Source: CBDUZS01 sp965371785 (GTDB lineage: Bacteria > Fermentibacterota > Fermentibacteria > Fermentibacterales > JCC-6). From it: DNA of 42,004 bases. A program made the position numbers and the translations under genes. The notes beneath the pieces are model-generated. The model was not told the DNA's origin. It did no database searches and worked only from the letters and a program-made list of their open reading frames with translations. The stretch lies in contig CBDUZS010000019.1 in NCBI GenBank assembly GCA_965371785.1, positions 1-42,004 of the forward strand, in the 5' to 3' direction. Positions 14,636-23,202 of the stretch are shown in pieces. The stretch's first letter is position 1. Each line of letters opens with the position of its first letter.

Positions 14636-14645
14636 GCCTGCAGGC
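14636..14645. promoter_or_regulatory. 10-bp palindrome in the divergent thiD/tamA-like promoter gap
   Basis: GCCTGCAGGC is a perfect palindrome almost exactly in the middle of the 59-bp gap between two divergent genes. It could be an operator shared by both; this rests on position alone. Confidence 0.25.
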
Positions 14646-14671
14646 TATACCTCTTCTTCCTCTGGCTGGTT

Positions 14672-16501
14672 ATGGTTCCGTTTATGATGATCAGGAGTGA
14701 ACCCTGCCCAGTACTCGTCCGGATTCTCGGCATCCTGCCGCTTCTGCTGCTGGCGTGCCTTGCCGAGGCGAGTGAGCTTACGGAGTCTAGTATAGACTCG
14801 GTGGCTGTGACAGGCAATCTGCCATGCTCGACAGGGGATATTCTCAGAGGAACCGGGCTCAAAGAAGGTGCATCACTGTTAACGATATCACGTGGACAGG
14901 TCCTCAAAATCGTGCAGTCAAACCTGAACGGCATGGGATATCTGGAAGCCACCGTATTCATCGAGTGGCCGTCCTGGGATGCCGACACGGCAGTTGTAAC
15001 GGTTGAAGTCGAAGCTTCGCGGCAGAGCCTTCGCGGGGCACTCGTATTCCGGGGCGTTACCCTTTTCCCGGCATCTCAGCTTGCAGATCTCTACCCTGCC
15101 CTCCCGGGTGAAGTGCTCACTCCGTCCGATACCCTCGTATTTAAAAATGCTGTCAGGAAGCTGTACGGTGAAAGGGGATACTCGCTTGCCAGCGTTGGAT
15201 TGTCACTGCTGTCCTTCGATAGCCCCGGCCCCGACAGCATTCCGTCGACAAGGGGGATCGATTGCATAGTCGATGAGGGTAGACAGCACTTCCTGGGCAG
15301 GATAACCGTCACAGGGCTTGACCGGGTAAGGAAGAAAGTCGTTCTCAGAGAGATCGGTCTGCAGCCCGGTGATTCGCTGAACATGAACATTCTCAGACAG
15401 TCGATCACTAACATTTACTCTCTGGGTCTCTTCTACGATGTCAGGTTTTCCTACGAAGGTCTGGAGCAGGGCAGGGACACGATCGATCTCGATGTGAAGG
15501 TCACCGAAAGCAGGTATCGCTCTCTCGACATCGCCGCAGGATATCTCTCACCTTCTGCAATGTTCGGAAGTGTCATATGGACGCACCCCAACATAATGGG
15601 AAACAATCAGATACTATCACTAGGCATTGAGTACACAAGGTATTTCGGAAGTAACCACGGCGAGAGAATCAAGCCCGAGCTCTCCTACGAAGAGCCCTGG
15701 TTCCTGTCCACCCGCTGGCGCGGAAGGCTGGCGATAAACTACCTCTACCTGGATCAGCCTGCCCTTGGAGAGAGGAGTTACGGCGGTGATCTCTCCTTCG
15801 CGAGGGAATTAGCGCCTGACTGGCGGCTGAGTGTTGGTTACCACCTCGGCAGGAGCAGATTCTGGGAAGAGAGTGAAGAGGGAGTGCGGATCCAGGACTG
15901 GACCACGATTTCGAGTGTCTTCGGAATGCTGATCAACGATACGAGGGATCCCCTCTTCAACCCCGCGAGCGGATACTGGCTGATGGCGCGGGCAAAGGTA
16001 TCCGGAGGGATACTCGGAGGATTGAATTACTACATGATGGAGACGGGAGGAAGGCTTTTCGTCCCCATTTCCAGCGGCATGGTTCTGGCAAGTCGATTGG
16101 AAGCAGGCAGAGTAACAACTTACGGAGAAGATTCCATTCTCCCTCCGGAGGACAGGTTCTTCCTGGGAGGCGGTACGACCGTCAGGGGCTATGGTCACAA
16201 CCAGATGGGACCAAAGAACAGCGATGGTGAGCCTCTTGGCGGTAACATAATGGTGTTGGCGAATATCGAAGCCAGGGTCTCCCTCTTCGGAGCTCTCGGC
16301 GCAGTGCTTTTTCTTGATTCCGGTGGAATCTGGGACGATGCCGATGATATCTCGATAGGCAGTGCGGGGCTGGGAACCGGTATGGGTCTTCGCTACGACA
16401 CGCCTTTTGGTCCGTTCAGAGTCGATTACGGATTCGCACCCACGTGGGAGGATGGGTTCAGGAGAGGAAGGGTGTACATTGCCATCGGGCAGGCCTTCTA
16501 G
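14672..16501 (+). CDS. Omp85-family outer membrane protein (TamA/BamA-like)
   Basis: The 609-residue protein has a signal peptide (ILGILPLLLLACLAEA), three POTRA-like repeats (about 36-105, 108-185, 190-265; the last contains ITVTGLDRVRKKVVLREIGL and NIYSLGLFYDVRFSYE) and a C-terminal 16-stranded barrel (about 270-609). The barrel carries the Omp85 loop-6 motif as FLGGGTTVRGYG and the terminal FRVDYGFAP and aromatic-ending strands. BamA usually has five POTRAs and TamA three, and the next gene is tamB-like, so TamA is the better reading. A short signal-anchor start at ATG 14672 is followed by two further in-frame ATG codons (14684, 14687); none has a clear ribosome site. Confidence 0.88.
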   Translation: MVPFMMIRSEPCPVLVRILGILPLLLLACLAEASELTESSIDSVAVTGNLPCSTGDILRGTGLKEGASLLTISRGQVLKIVQSNLNGMGYLEATVFIEWPSWDADTAVVTVEVEASRQSLRGALVFRGVTLFPASQLADLYPALPGEVLTPSDTLVFKNAVRKLYGERGYSLASVGLSLLSFDSPGPDSIPSTRGIDCIVDEGRQHFLGRITVTGLDRVRKKVVLREIGLQPGDSLNMNILRQSITNIYSLGLFYDVRFSYEGLEQGRDTIDLDVKVTESRYRSLDIAAGYLSPSAMFGSVIWTHPNIMGNNQILSLGIEYTRYFGSNHGERIKPELSYEEPWFLSTRWRGRLAINYLYLDQPALGERSYGGDLSFARELAPDWRLSVGYHLGRSRFWEESEEGVRIQDWTTISSVFGMLINDTRDPLFNPASGYWLMARAKVSGGILGGLNYYMMETGGRLFVPISSGMVLASRLEAGRVTTYGEDSILPPEDRFFLGGGTTVRGYGHNQMGPKNSDGEPLGGNIMVLANIEARVSLFGALGAVLFLDSGGIWDDADDISIGSAGLGTGMGLRYDTPFGPFRVDYGFAPTWEDGFRRGRVYIAIGQAF

Positions 16502-19500
16502 GGGATCACTGGCCTGGATACTCCCGCGTCCCCTCCGGATCGGTATCCTCGTCATGCTCTCTCTTGTTTTCGGGCTCTACCTCATGCTTGTTCTTGGTAT
16601 TCTGTCGCCCCTTGCCGGGATTCTTATCTCGAGCATTGCTTCAACAGACACTTCCAGTGTTGCAGTCTACGGTCTCAAATCAGACCTCTTCTGGAACACA
16701 TCGGCCGACTCCGTTGTTATCCTGGATCAGACAGGGCTCCGAGTATTCGTGGGCAACGCGGATATCGAAGGGAGTGTCTTCTCGTACCTCAACGAAGATC
16801 ATGTGAATTCAATCGAGGTTGGCTTCCTCGAAATACACCTTGCCGATTCCCTCACCGATGACGAGCATGTCACGCTATCCAGTATTCTTGGCGATATAGA
16901 CGAGGGAATACCCGTCGGAGTCGACAGGCTGCTCCTCCATTACGGACGAATTACTGACTTCGAAGGCGTGCTCCTAGATTCGATGTCCATCGATGCCTCC
17001 ATCGTGAGAGATGCCGGTGTTGAAGTAAACGCATCATCAGCTGTAGTCGACATCAGGGATTTCGGTACGATCCGCGGTAGCGGCAGAGTTTCCCTTCTAG
17101 ACAACAATGTCATCTGTTCTGGTTTTACCGCCGAGGCACTTCCCGGATCGTTGACGGTCAGCGGTATCCTTCGCGGTTCCGACGGTTCCGGTGAAGTAAT
17201 CCTGAACGGGATTGCAAGAACATGGACCACCGAATTTCCCATACAGGGTGAGATAGTTCTTTCCGGAAGGATATCGGGCAACCTCGAGAGTCCGGAAGCC
17301 TCCATCCATGTCGAGAGTGGTTCCGTCTCGTTTGCAGGCATTCGATACCTTCTTTCAGCCGATTCCATTCATGCCGATAAGAACAGGTTATCCGTCGAGA
17401 ACTTCGTCGTGGAAAACGATATGTTCACGGGCAGTCTGCGCGGGACGCTGGATTTTGTGGAGCTGACCTGGAATGGCAGCCTGTACATGGGACTGAGGCG
17501 GACGGATTTATCCGAGTTCTTCGAGGGTACTCCCTCCACCGTTATTTCCGGTTCGGTTTCAGCCGTATGCTCTGGAGACCGGAACGGTCCGCGTGGAGGC
17601 TCGCTCGACGCATCCCTGGAAGCATGCAGCATCGATACGCTCAGGCTCACCCGGGGCTCTGTTACGGTAGAACTCGATGATGGTCGAGTCAGCATTGTCT
17701 CCTCTCTTTATACACCTTATGGCAACGCAGAGCTGGATGGCTTCTGTACTCTGGGAGAAGGATGGCTGCCCGTCAGCTACTCCGGGAAGCTGACACTGGC
17801 TCTCGAGCAAAGCTTTGATCTCATAGAAAGTATCACCGATATTCTCGGCAGAGTAAAAGGCCTGGACGCCGTTCTGGAGATCACGGGCACGAGACGGGGA
17901 TGCACCGTTGAGGGCTCGCTGGAACTCGAAGCTCTCGACCTGGAAGGCGCCGCTGTCAGGGGTGTCAGGTGGGAGGGAACAGCGAGAATATCAGACTCCG
18001 GGGTCGATGCCGCCGGTACCCTGACCGCTGACTCACTTCTCTTCGCCGACATGGTTCTCGAAATCGAAGCCGATGTAACTCTTACCGGTGAAAAGCTGAC
18101 TTGTCCGCAGATAATGCTCATTGATTCCAGGGGTGCAAACCTTACCGCATCCGCGGAGGCCACCCTCTCGGGAAGCCCTGTGTTCTCACTTCGGGATATA
18201 GAGGTAAGTGTTGGCTCAAAACTACAGATCTTTGACGATGGAGAACTGAGGATCGGTCTTTCCAACGACACCCTGTTCCTCGATACTCTCTGGCTGGAGC
18301 TGCCGGTCGGTCTGATTACGGCAAGCGGCATATTCGGGCCGGAGGGTGAGCTCGATGCCGGAATCAGGGTCGAGAACGTTGACTTTTCCGCCCTGCGAAC
18401 ACTTCTATCCATACCCGAAAACATTTCCGGTATCGGAAGCATCTCGATCTCCGCAGAGAGCCGGGATGGTGAACTGTCGGCACGCATCAATGGAATCGTG
18501 AAAGCCCCATCCTACGGGGAATGGTCCCGCAGCGACAGTGTTACCGTTGCTCTCACCGTTGGAAGCTCAGATCTGGATATCGAAGGCCTGTACATCTGGA
18601 CGGATGGTGAGAGATCGGGTCTGCAGGCAAGGATTGATGACGTATGGAGTGACGGAGAACTCAGCATCGAACCGCGAAATCTGGCCTGGCTGGAAGTGGA
18701 GCTCAACAATCTGGGTGACTGGCTCTTCTACCTGCTTCCCCTTCCGGTAAAGACCAGTGGCGCCATGGTAAGCGCGAGGGTCGAGTACGTTCGGGGGAAT
18801 GGTTCTCCATCACAGCTCCATGCATACGTATCCGCAAGGATCGATCGCCTCTTCATCACGACCCTTGGAATCGAGCTGCCAAACGTCAGCTTCTATTTCT
18901 ACTACCCGGACACCACATCCACCCGCTATACGGCGAGGGGGTTGCTCAGCTCCGGTGCGGAAGGAACCGGTTCCCTCTCCGCACAACTGCTGATCAACCT
19001 TATCAGAGATCTGCCCCGTGTGGATGTGCGGGAGTACCAGCTGAACGCTTCCTTCGACAAATGGCAGACGATTCTTGCCGATTACGGGCAACTGGAGATT
19101 ACGGGACATCTGCAGTCCAGTGGTCCCGATCTCTCGGAGAGGCCGGAGATCAGCGGTCGAATAGAAGTGGTTCAGGGAATCCTCAGCATCACGGAGAGCT
19201 CCGGAAGAGAAGGTTCGGGGGATTCCGGAGGTCTGATGCCGTTCGATGTCCATATCGAAGTCATGAGCGACAGGGGTGTCTGGTTCAGGAACGCCATGGC
19301 GAACATAGAGTTGAGTGCCGACCTGCGAATCCTGACACAGAGTCGCCAGCTGACAGTGAGTGGTATGATACAGACGGTCAGGGGTAGGGTTCGCCTCCTG
19401 CAGAAGGAATTCGAAATCACACATGGGACCATTGAGATCAGACAGGGAATCCCCCCTGAAATCCATCTCGATGTTCATGCGTCGACTACCGTTCGCGGTG

Positions 19501-19997
19501 CCATGGACGGTGAGAATTACCTGATCGACATCACTCTGACCGGAGATCCCGTGAACCCGGAAATGATACTATCGGGAACAGGTCCTGCCGGTATTCTGTC
19601 TCAGGAAGACGTTCTTTCACTGCTCGCAGTAGGGTTGACGTACGGAGAGCTGCAGCAAATGGATTCGGCGACGCTGGAGGCTGAACTGGAGAGTGTTGCC
19701 CAGGTCTACGTCGGGCAGCTGCTGGCAAGCCACATCAGAGACGGCATTGGCCTGGACGCGTTGAATATCACACCCCAACTCCTATCGGACAGCACAGCGC
19801 TTACCGTCAACGTCGGCAAGTACGTTCTCCCCGATCTCTACGTCTCCTACACCGGGGACGTCTTCTCCTCGCAGCCCGGTACGATCTCCGCGCAGTACTA
19901 CATCAGCAGGGATTTTTCGATTCTAGGAACAACGAAATCAACTCTTAATGGAGATCAGGAGCCGTCAATCGAGCTTCATTACACTCTGAGGTACTGA
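16479..19997 (+). CDS. tamB: TamB-like translocation/assembly or lipid-transport protein
   Basis: This very long protein of about 1,172 residues has one N-terminal membrane anchor (ILVMLSLVFGLYLMLVLGIL, about residues 22-45). It is followed by a long beta-repeat region of AsmA-like type and a C-terminal TamB domain (about 850-1170: FDVHIEVMSDRGVWFRNAMA, VRGRVRLLQKEFEI, ILSQEDVLSLLAVGLTYGE, VYVGQLLASHIRDGIGLD). Members span the periplasm and work with TamA or in phospholipid transport to the outer membrane. The frame is open further upstream inside the Omp85 gene. TTG 16479 is chosen because AGGAGAGGAAGG (16460-16471) precedes it, giving a 23-bp overlap; ATG 16554 or 16452 are alternatives, so the start is uncertain. 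The gene pair is translationally coupled. Confidence 0.85.
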   Translation: MPSGRPSRGSLAWILPRPLRIGILVMLSLVFGLYLMLVLGILSPLAGILISSIASTDTSSVAVYGLKSDLFWNTSADSVVILDQTGLRVFVGNADIEGSVFSYLNEDHVNSIEVGFLEIHLADSLTDDEHVTLSSILGDIDEGIPVGVDRLLLHYGRITDFEGVLLDSMSIDASIVRDAGVEVNASSAVVDIRDFGTIRGSGRVSLLDNNVICSGFTAEALPGSLTVSGILRGSDGSGEVILNGIARTWTTEFPIQGEIVLSGRISGNLESPEASIHVESGSVSFAGIRYLLSADSIHADKNRLSVENFVVENDMFTGSLRGTLDFVELTWNGSLYMGLRRTDLSEFFEGTPSTVISGSVSAVCSGDRNGPRGGSLDASLEACSIDTLRLTRGSVTVELDDGRVSIVSSLYTPYGNAELDGFCTLGEGWLPVSYSGKLTLALEQSFDLIESITDILGRVKGLDAVLEITGTRRGCTVEGSLELEALDLEGAAVRGVRWEGTARISDSGVDAAGTLTADSLLFADMVLEIEADVTLTGEKLTCPQIMLIDSRGANLTASAEATLSGSPVFSLRDIEVSVGSKLQIFDDGELRIGLSNDTLFLDTLWLELPVGLITASGIFGPEGELDAGIRVENVDFSALRTLLSIPENISGIGSISISAESRDGELSARINGIVKAPSYGEWSRSDSVTVALTVGSSDLDIEGLYIWTDGERSGLQARIDDVWSDGELSIEPRNLAWLEVELNNLGDWLFYLLPLPVKTSGAMVSARVEYVRGNGSPSQLHAYVSARIDRLFITTLGIELPNVSFYFYYPDTTSTRYTARGLLSSGAEGTGSLSAQLLINLIRDLPRVDVREYQLNASFDKWQTILADYGQLEITGHLQSSGPDLSERPEISGRIEVVQGILSITESSGREGSGDSGGLMPFDVHIEVMSDRGVWFRNAMANIELSADLRILTQSRQLTVSGMIQTVRGRVRLLQKEFEITHGTIEIRQGIPPEIHLDVHASTTVRGAMDGENYLIDITLTGDPVNPEMILSGTGPAGILSQEDVLSLLAVGLTYGELQQMDSATLEAELESVAQVYVGQLLASHIRDGIGLDALNITPQLLSDSTALTVNVGKYVLPDLYVSYTGDVFSSQPGTISAQYYISRDFSILGTTKSTLNGDQEPSIELHYTLRY

Positions 19998-20008
19998 CTC
20001 TCAGTCAG
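19994..20008. terminator. Small hairpin spanning two convergent stop codons
   Basis: CTGACT (19994-19999) and AGTCAG (20003-20008) are perfect arms around a 3-base loop and include both stop codons of the convergent tamB-like and HIT genes, which are only 3 bp apart. The stem is short and no T-run follows on either side, so any terminator function is weak. Confidence 0.25.
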
Positions 20009-20378
20009 ACCTGTAGATCCGTTTTTCGGGTATGACACCCCTTATTCCCCCTCTGGGGTCGGGAACGTCGCGGTCGTACCTGGGAATGAGGTGGATATGA
20101 ACGTGCGGGATGGTCTGGCCTGCAGCCATTCCCTCGTTCAGCCCGATGTTGTATCCACCCACGGATAGAGTTCTGGACAGCTGGTCCCTGCGAGCGGACA
20201 GAGCTCTGGTAATGGATGCCAGTTCATCCGGGGTAGCTTCGAAAATGCTGGAGAAGTGCCTGAAGGGTATGATCAGGGAGTGTGACGGAGAGACCGGAAA
20301 CATATCCCTGACAACGTAGACGTACTCGTCCTTCCAGAGAATCCTCTCCTCATCCGGATTGCAGAACGGACAACTCAT
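20001..20378 (-). CDS. HIT-family (histidine triad) nucleotide-binding protein
   Basis: The 125-residue cytosolic nucleotide hydrolase or transferase has the active triad H92-V-H94-I-H96 in PHVHIHLIPRYDRD, and N-terminal CPFC (Cys3, Cys6), which with downstream His residues binds zinc in many HIT proteins. SHSLIIPFRHFSSIFEAT and GYNIGLNEGMAAGQTIPHVH are typical family blocks. The frame is open 14 codons further upstream, but ATG 20378 is preceded by GGGAGG and begins at the conserved CPFC, so I use it. The exact substrate (AMP-lysine, Ap4A or similar) cannot be told. Confidence 0.93.
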   Translation of the reverse strand: MSCPFCNPDEERILWKDEYVYVVRDMFPVSPSHSLIIPFRHFSSIFEATPDELASITRALSARRDQLSRTLSVGGYNIGLNEGMAAGQTIPHVHIHLIPRYDRDVPDPRGGIRGVIPEKRIYRSD

Positions 20379-20400
20379 GGTGGTCCTCCCTTCGTCAACT

Positions 20401-20436
20401 ACATGAAATGACTCCCACACTCAGGTCAAGGCCTGA
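20401..20436 (-). promoter_or_regulatory. Candidate HIT-gene promoter with overlapping inverted repeat
   Basis: On the minus strand a TTGACC box (20424-20429) and a weak TCATGT box (20401-20406) are 17 bases apart, 22 bp upstream of the HIT start. TCAGG...CCTGA (20421-20436) overlaps the -35 box. The -10 match is poor, so confidence is low. Confidence 0.3.
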
Positions 20437-20526
20437 CCCGGGTAAGATCCCATGGCTCGAGCAAGGTTTCGATGCGGAACCTGGGTACTTGTAGAATTGA
20501 GTGGAAGGTAGCGGTATTCGTCAGAA

Positions 20527-20544
20527 TCCGGCCTATCTGCCGGA
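20527..20544 (-). terminator. Hairpin just after the Wzi-like gene
   Basis: TCCGGC and GCCGGA form a 6-bp stem with a 6-base loop, 4 bp beyond the stop codon of the minus-strand gene. Only a short T-rich stretch follows in that direction, so it may end the operon or just stabilise the transcript. Confidence 0.35.
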
Positions 20545-20548
20545 AGAA

Positions 20549-21961
20549 CTAGTAGCGCCAGATCAGTTCGAAACCGCCCTCTGTCTCTGTATCGCTTGCT
20601 CCATCAACGTTATCTCTGTTGCGTATCCATGAGCGCGAAAGCGAACCGTGAGCTTCCATGTCGGTCGAGAGGTAGAATGAGAGATCGAGTGCGGCTTCAG
20701 TGGTGTATTCGATCGTTCCCGATGGGAAACTCCCACCCGTCTGGACGCTGTCGGGCCACCCCTCGGCAACCGATCCCTCGCCATGCCTCGTGTGTTGGAG
20801 TGTCAGCCTCGAAGTGAGAGGCCAGAGCGTTGCGGAACCGATGCCGAAGCTGATCCTGTCCGCGTCTGGTCCGAGTTCGGAGCCTATTATCCTCCCGTCG
20901 TGGAGGTAGTAATTACAGGCTTTCCTCTGGCTGTACACGTAGCGGTCGATTCTCGTGTACTCCATAAGAGCGGTCATACCTGTTGAGGGATCAGTCCAGC
21001 CGGCGCCAACGGTCAGGCCGAGCTTGTTCGGGAAGTTCTGTGTGTTCTCGTACTGAATGTCATCGATGAGAAACTCACCGTAGAGAGCGAACCTGTTCAC
21101 CGGTTTCCAGATCGCATCGATCGACATGAACGCGTTGTCATCGACTCTTTCGTTCCACTGAACAGGATACCATGGAACAACCGGGTTCATGTACGCCAGC
21201 TCCAGCCCTTCGCTTCTGAAGAGGATCGCCTCGTTCAATCCGATTCTGAGAGAGGGAAATGGAGTGATGTCGAGTCGGTGTGCGACGAGATAGGTTGCCG
21301 AATCACTGTCCACGGTGGCTGTGAGCCCGGAGAAAGTGAGAAGGTCGCCAGCAGTGAAGGATACCCTCAGCATGTCCAGCGCGGGGCTGTTTGTTGAGAG
21401 GAGCAACTGGGTGAAGCGGCCAGGACCCCACCGCTGGGGAATACGGCCCAGAGAGAGTTCGAGTGATCCGGTTTCCCAGGACACGTAACCCCAGTCGACG
21501 TAGAAATGCCTCCCCTTCTCCAGACCTTGATGGTATTGCGAGAAAGTGGAAGGAGGGAGTTCATCCGAGCCCGTCCAGAGAGAGAGCCGCTCGTTCAGAT
21601 AGAGGTTTTTCAGAAGTGTTGCCCTGGCGTGGAGGGTTGCTCCCAGCCTGGACTGAAAACCGCTGGCATCGAGCAGCTCTCCGGCAACCATCCCGCCAAT
21701 CCTCAGCTCCTGTCCGGATTCAAGGTTCAGCACCGTTCTGTACGGTGAAAGCGACCTGTTCGTGATCAGCTCGCACAGTCCCTCGAAAAGGGAGTTATCC
21801 CCGTAGTGGATGTAGAATGATGCAGGGAGAGTGCCCGGAAGCGTTGTACTGGTACATGCCTCCAGCTGGTACAACCACCATGTGAGGTGGTTAGCTTCGG
21901 GAAGGAATGCCAGTGCCGGCATTGAGAGAATGAGTATGCTGAGAAGAAGATACCCCTTCAT
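20549..21961 (-). CDS. Wzi-like outer membrane beta-barrel (capsule assembly family)
   Basis: The 470-residue protein has a signal peptide (YLLLSILILSMPALAF) and a chain of amphipathic strands ending in an aromatic residue (FELIWRY). The motif SLELSLGRIPQRWGPGRFTQLLLS matches the signature region of the Wzi/capsule-assembly family, whose founder attaches capsule polysaccharide to the cell surface. A longer open frame exists upstream, but ATG 21961 gives the signal peptide and an ATGA overlap with the rlmD stop. No capsule synthesis genes are in the window, so a role in surface polysaccharide is inferred from family only. Confidence 0.78.
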   Translation of the reverse strand: MKGYLLLSILILSMPALAFLPEANHLTWWLYQLEACTSTTLPGTLPASFYIHYGDNSLFEGLCELITNRSLSPYRTVLNLESGQELRIGGMVAGELLDASGFQSRLGATLHARATLLKNLYLNERLSLWTGSDELPPSTFSQYHQGLEKGRHFYVDWGYVSWETGSLELSLGRIPQRWGPGRFTQLLLSTNSPALDMLRVSFTAGDLLTFSGLTATVDSDSATYLVAHRLDITPFPSLRIGLNEAILFRSEGLELAYMNPVVPWYPVQWNERVDDNAFMSIDAIWKPVNRFALYGEFLIDDIQYENTQNFPNKLGLTVGAGWTDPSTGMTALMEYTRIDRYVYSQRKACNYYLHDGRIIGSELGPDADRISFGIGSATLWPLTSRLTLQHTRHGEGSVAEGWPDSVQTGGSFPSGTIEYTTEAALDLSFYLSTDMEAHGSLSRSWIRNRDNVDGASDTETEGGFELIWRY

Positions 21962-23202
21962 TGTCGTGAGCCCTTCCGTTCGAGTAGCACCAGGGTTTCG
22001 ATATGATCTGTCTGGGGAAACATGTCCAGCGGCTGAATCTCCGTTACAATATAGCCGCTCGAAATAAGGCAGGCCAGATCCCTTGCCAGGGAAAACGGGT
22101 TGCAGCTTACGTATACAATCCTGTGTGCTCCAATCCTTCCCAGCATCCTCGAGATTCGCTTTCCCATTCCTGCTCTGGGCGGATCCGCTACTATCGTCCT
22201 GAACGATTCGCCACTGCTCAGCACCTCTGAGAGGAAGTCCCTGTCCCTCCCGCAGACAAAGGAGATCGACTTCACTCCGTTCAATTCGGCGGCTCTGTTT
22301 CCGGCCCTGGAGAGATCTTCGTTGAGTTCGACGGAGACGACATGGCATCCCGAACCTGCAACGGGTATGCCCAGAGTACCGACTCCTCCGTAGAGGTCCA
22401 TTACTTTACCACTGTCGCATCTCGAGAGTACTTCGTCGATGAGGAGTTCAGCCGCGAGTGAGTTCACCTGAAAGAACCCGCCGGGAGGTATGGGGTAAGT
22501 GTACCCGTGCAGCTTTTCGGATAATCCCTGTTCTTCCGGTGATGACTCCCGCCATCCGGAAGGGGTCAACTCGGCCCAGCTGCACGAAATATCTCCACCC
22601 GGGGAACCTCCCCTGAATTCCAGCATTGAATCGGTCGTGTTGAAGCTGCATCTGACGGAAATCCTGCTGATTCCCCGTAGATCCACGTCACGCAGCTCCC
22701 CCGTCAGCCGTCGTCCAGGACTGCCGAGAAGCTCGCAGTCGTCAACGGGAATGGGGTCTCCGCGGAACCTGTGAAGACCCAGCCTGCCATCAACGATATC
22801 GAAGGATACCCTGTTCCTGTAGCCTGTTTCGAGCGGGCTCGAAATAACCTGAGCCGTTTCGGCGTCTTGCGGAAGTACCCTGGTGAGAGCCTTCCTGACC
22901 CATTCCCTCTTCCAGTGAAGCTGGCGCTCGTAGTCGAGATGCTGCATCGAGCAGCCTCCACAGATTCCGTACATCGGACATGATGGTTTTATCCGGTACT
23001 GGGATGGTTCGTCAACACTTACCAGTTCCCCGGTGCGATAATTCTTCTTCGATGAAGTGATCCTGCAGGTCACCACTTCTCCCGGCAGGGCTCCGCGCAC
23101 GAAAACCGCAGATGCCCCCTCGGGTCTGGCGATCCCGCCGACCCGATTGCCGAGACTTGCTATTCTCAGTTGAAGCGTTTCCGGAGTGTGAATTACGTGC
23201 AT
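21958..23202 (-). CDS. rlmD: 23S rRNA (uracil-C5)-methyltransferase, RlmD/TrmA family
   Basis: The 414-residue SAM-dependent methyltransferase places a 5-methyl group on uridine in rRNA (RlmD-type) or tRNA (TrmA-type). An N-terminal TRAM domain (1-65) precedes four Cys (75, 81, 84, 156) that fit the [4Fe-4S] site of RlmD. SAM-binding VMDLYGGVGTLGIP (268-280) and VELNED, the motif ADPPRAGMG and the catalytic Cys367 in VYVSCNPFSLARDL, with HIETLVLL at the end, follow. The Fe-S Cys set favours rRNA methylation over TrmA. The ATG at 23202 overlaps the tgt stop by one base (TGATG); the longer upstream open frame lies inside tgt. Exact target base is not determined. Confidence 0.9.
   Translation of the reverse strand: MHVIHTPETLQLRIASLGNRVGGIARPEGASAVFVRGALPGEVVTCRITSSKKNYRTGELVSVDEPSQYRIKPSCPMYGICGGCSMQHLDYERQLHWKREWVRKALTRVLPQDAETAQVISSPLETGYRNRVSFDIVDGRLGLHRFRGDPIPVDDCELLGSPGRRLTGELRDVDLRGISRISVRCSFNTTDSMLEFRGGSPGGDISCSWAELTPSGWRESSPEEQGLSEKLHGYTYPIPPGGFFQVNSLAAELLIDEVLSRCDSGKVMDLYGGVGTLGIPVAGSGCHVVSVELNEDLSRAGNRAAELNGVKSISFVCGRDRDFLSEVLSSGESFRTIVADPPRAGMGKRISRMLGRIGAHRIVYVSCNPFSLARDLACLISSGYIVTEIQPLDMFPQTDHIETLVLLERKGSRQ

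Noticed and set aside
14613..14671. Possible TPP riboswitch before thiD
   Set aside because: The gap is only 59 bp and contains no THI-box pattern.
16362..16478. Upstream extension of the tamB-like gene
   Set aside because: It lies inside the Omp85 gene and is Arg/Gly-rich without family similarity; TTG 16479 has a better ribosome site.
21962..22348. Long N-terminal extension of the Wzi-like protein
   Set aside because: It lies within the rlmD gene in another frame and is Arg-rich; the signal peptide at 21961 marks the true start.
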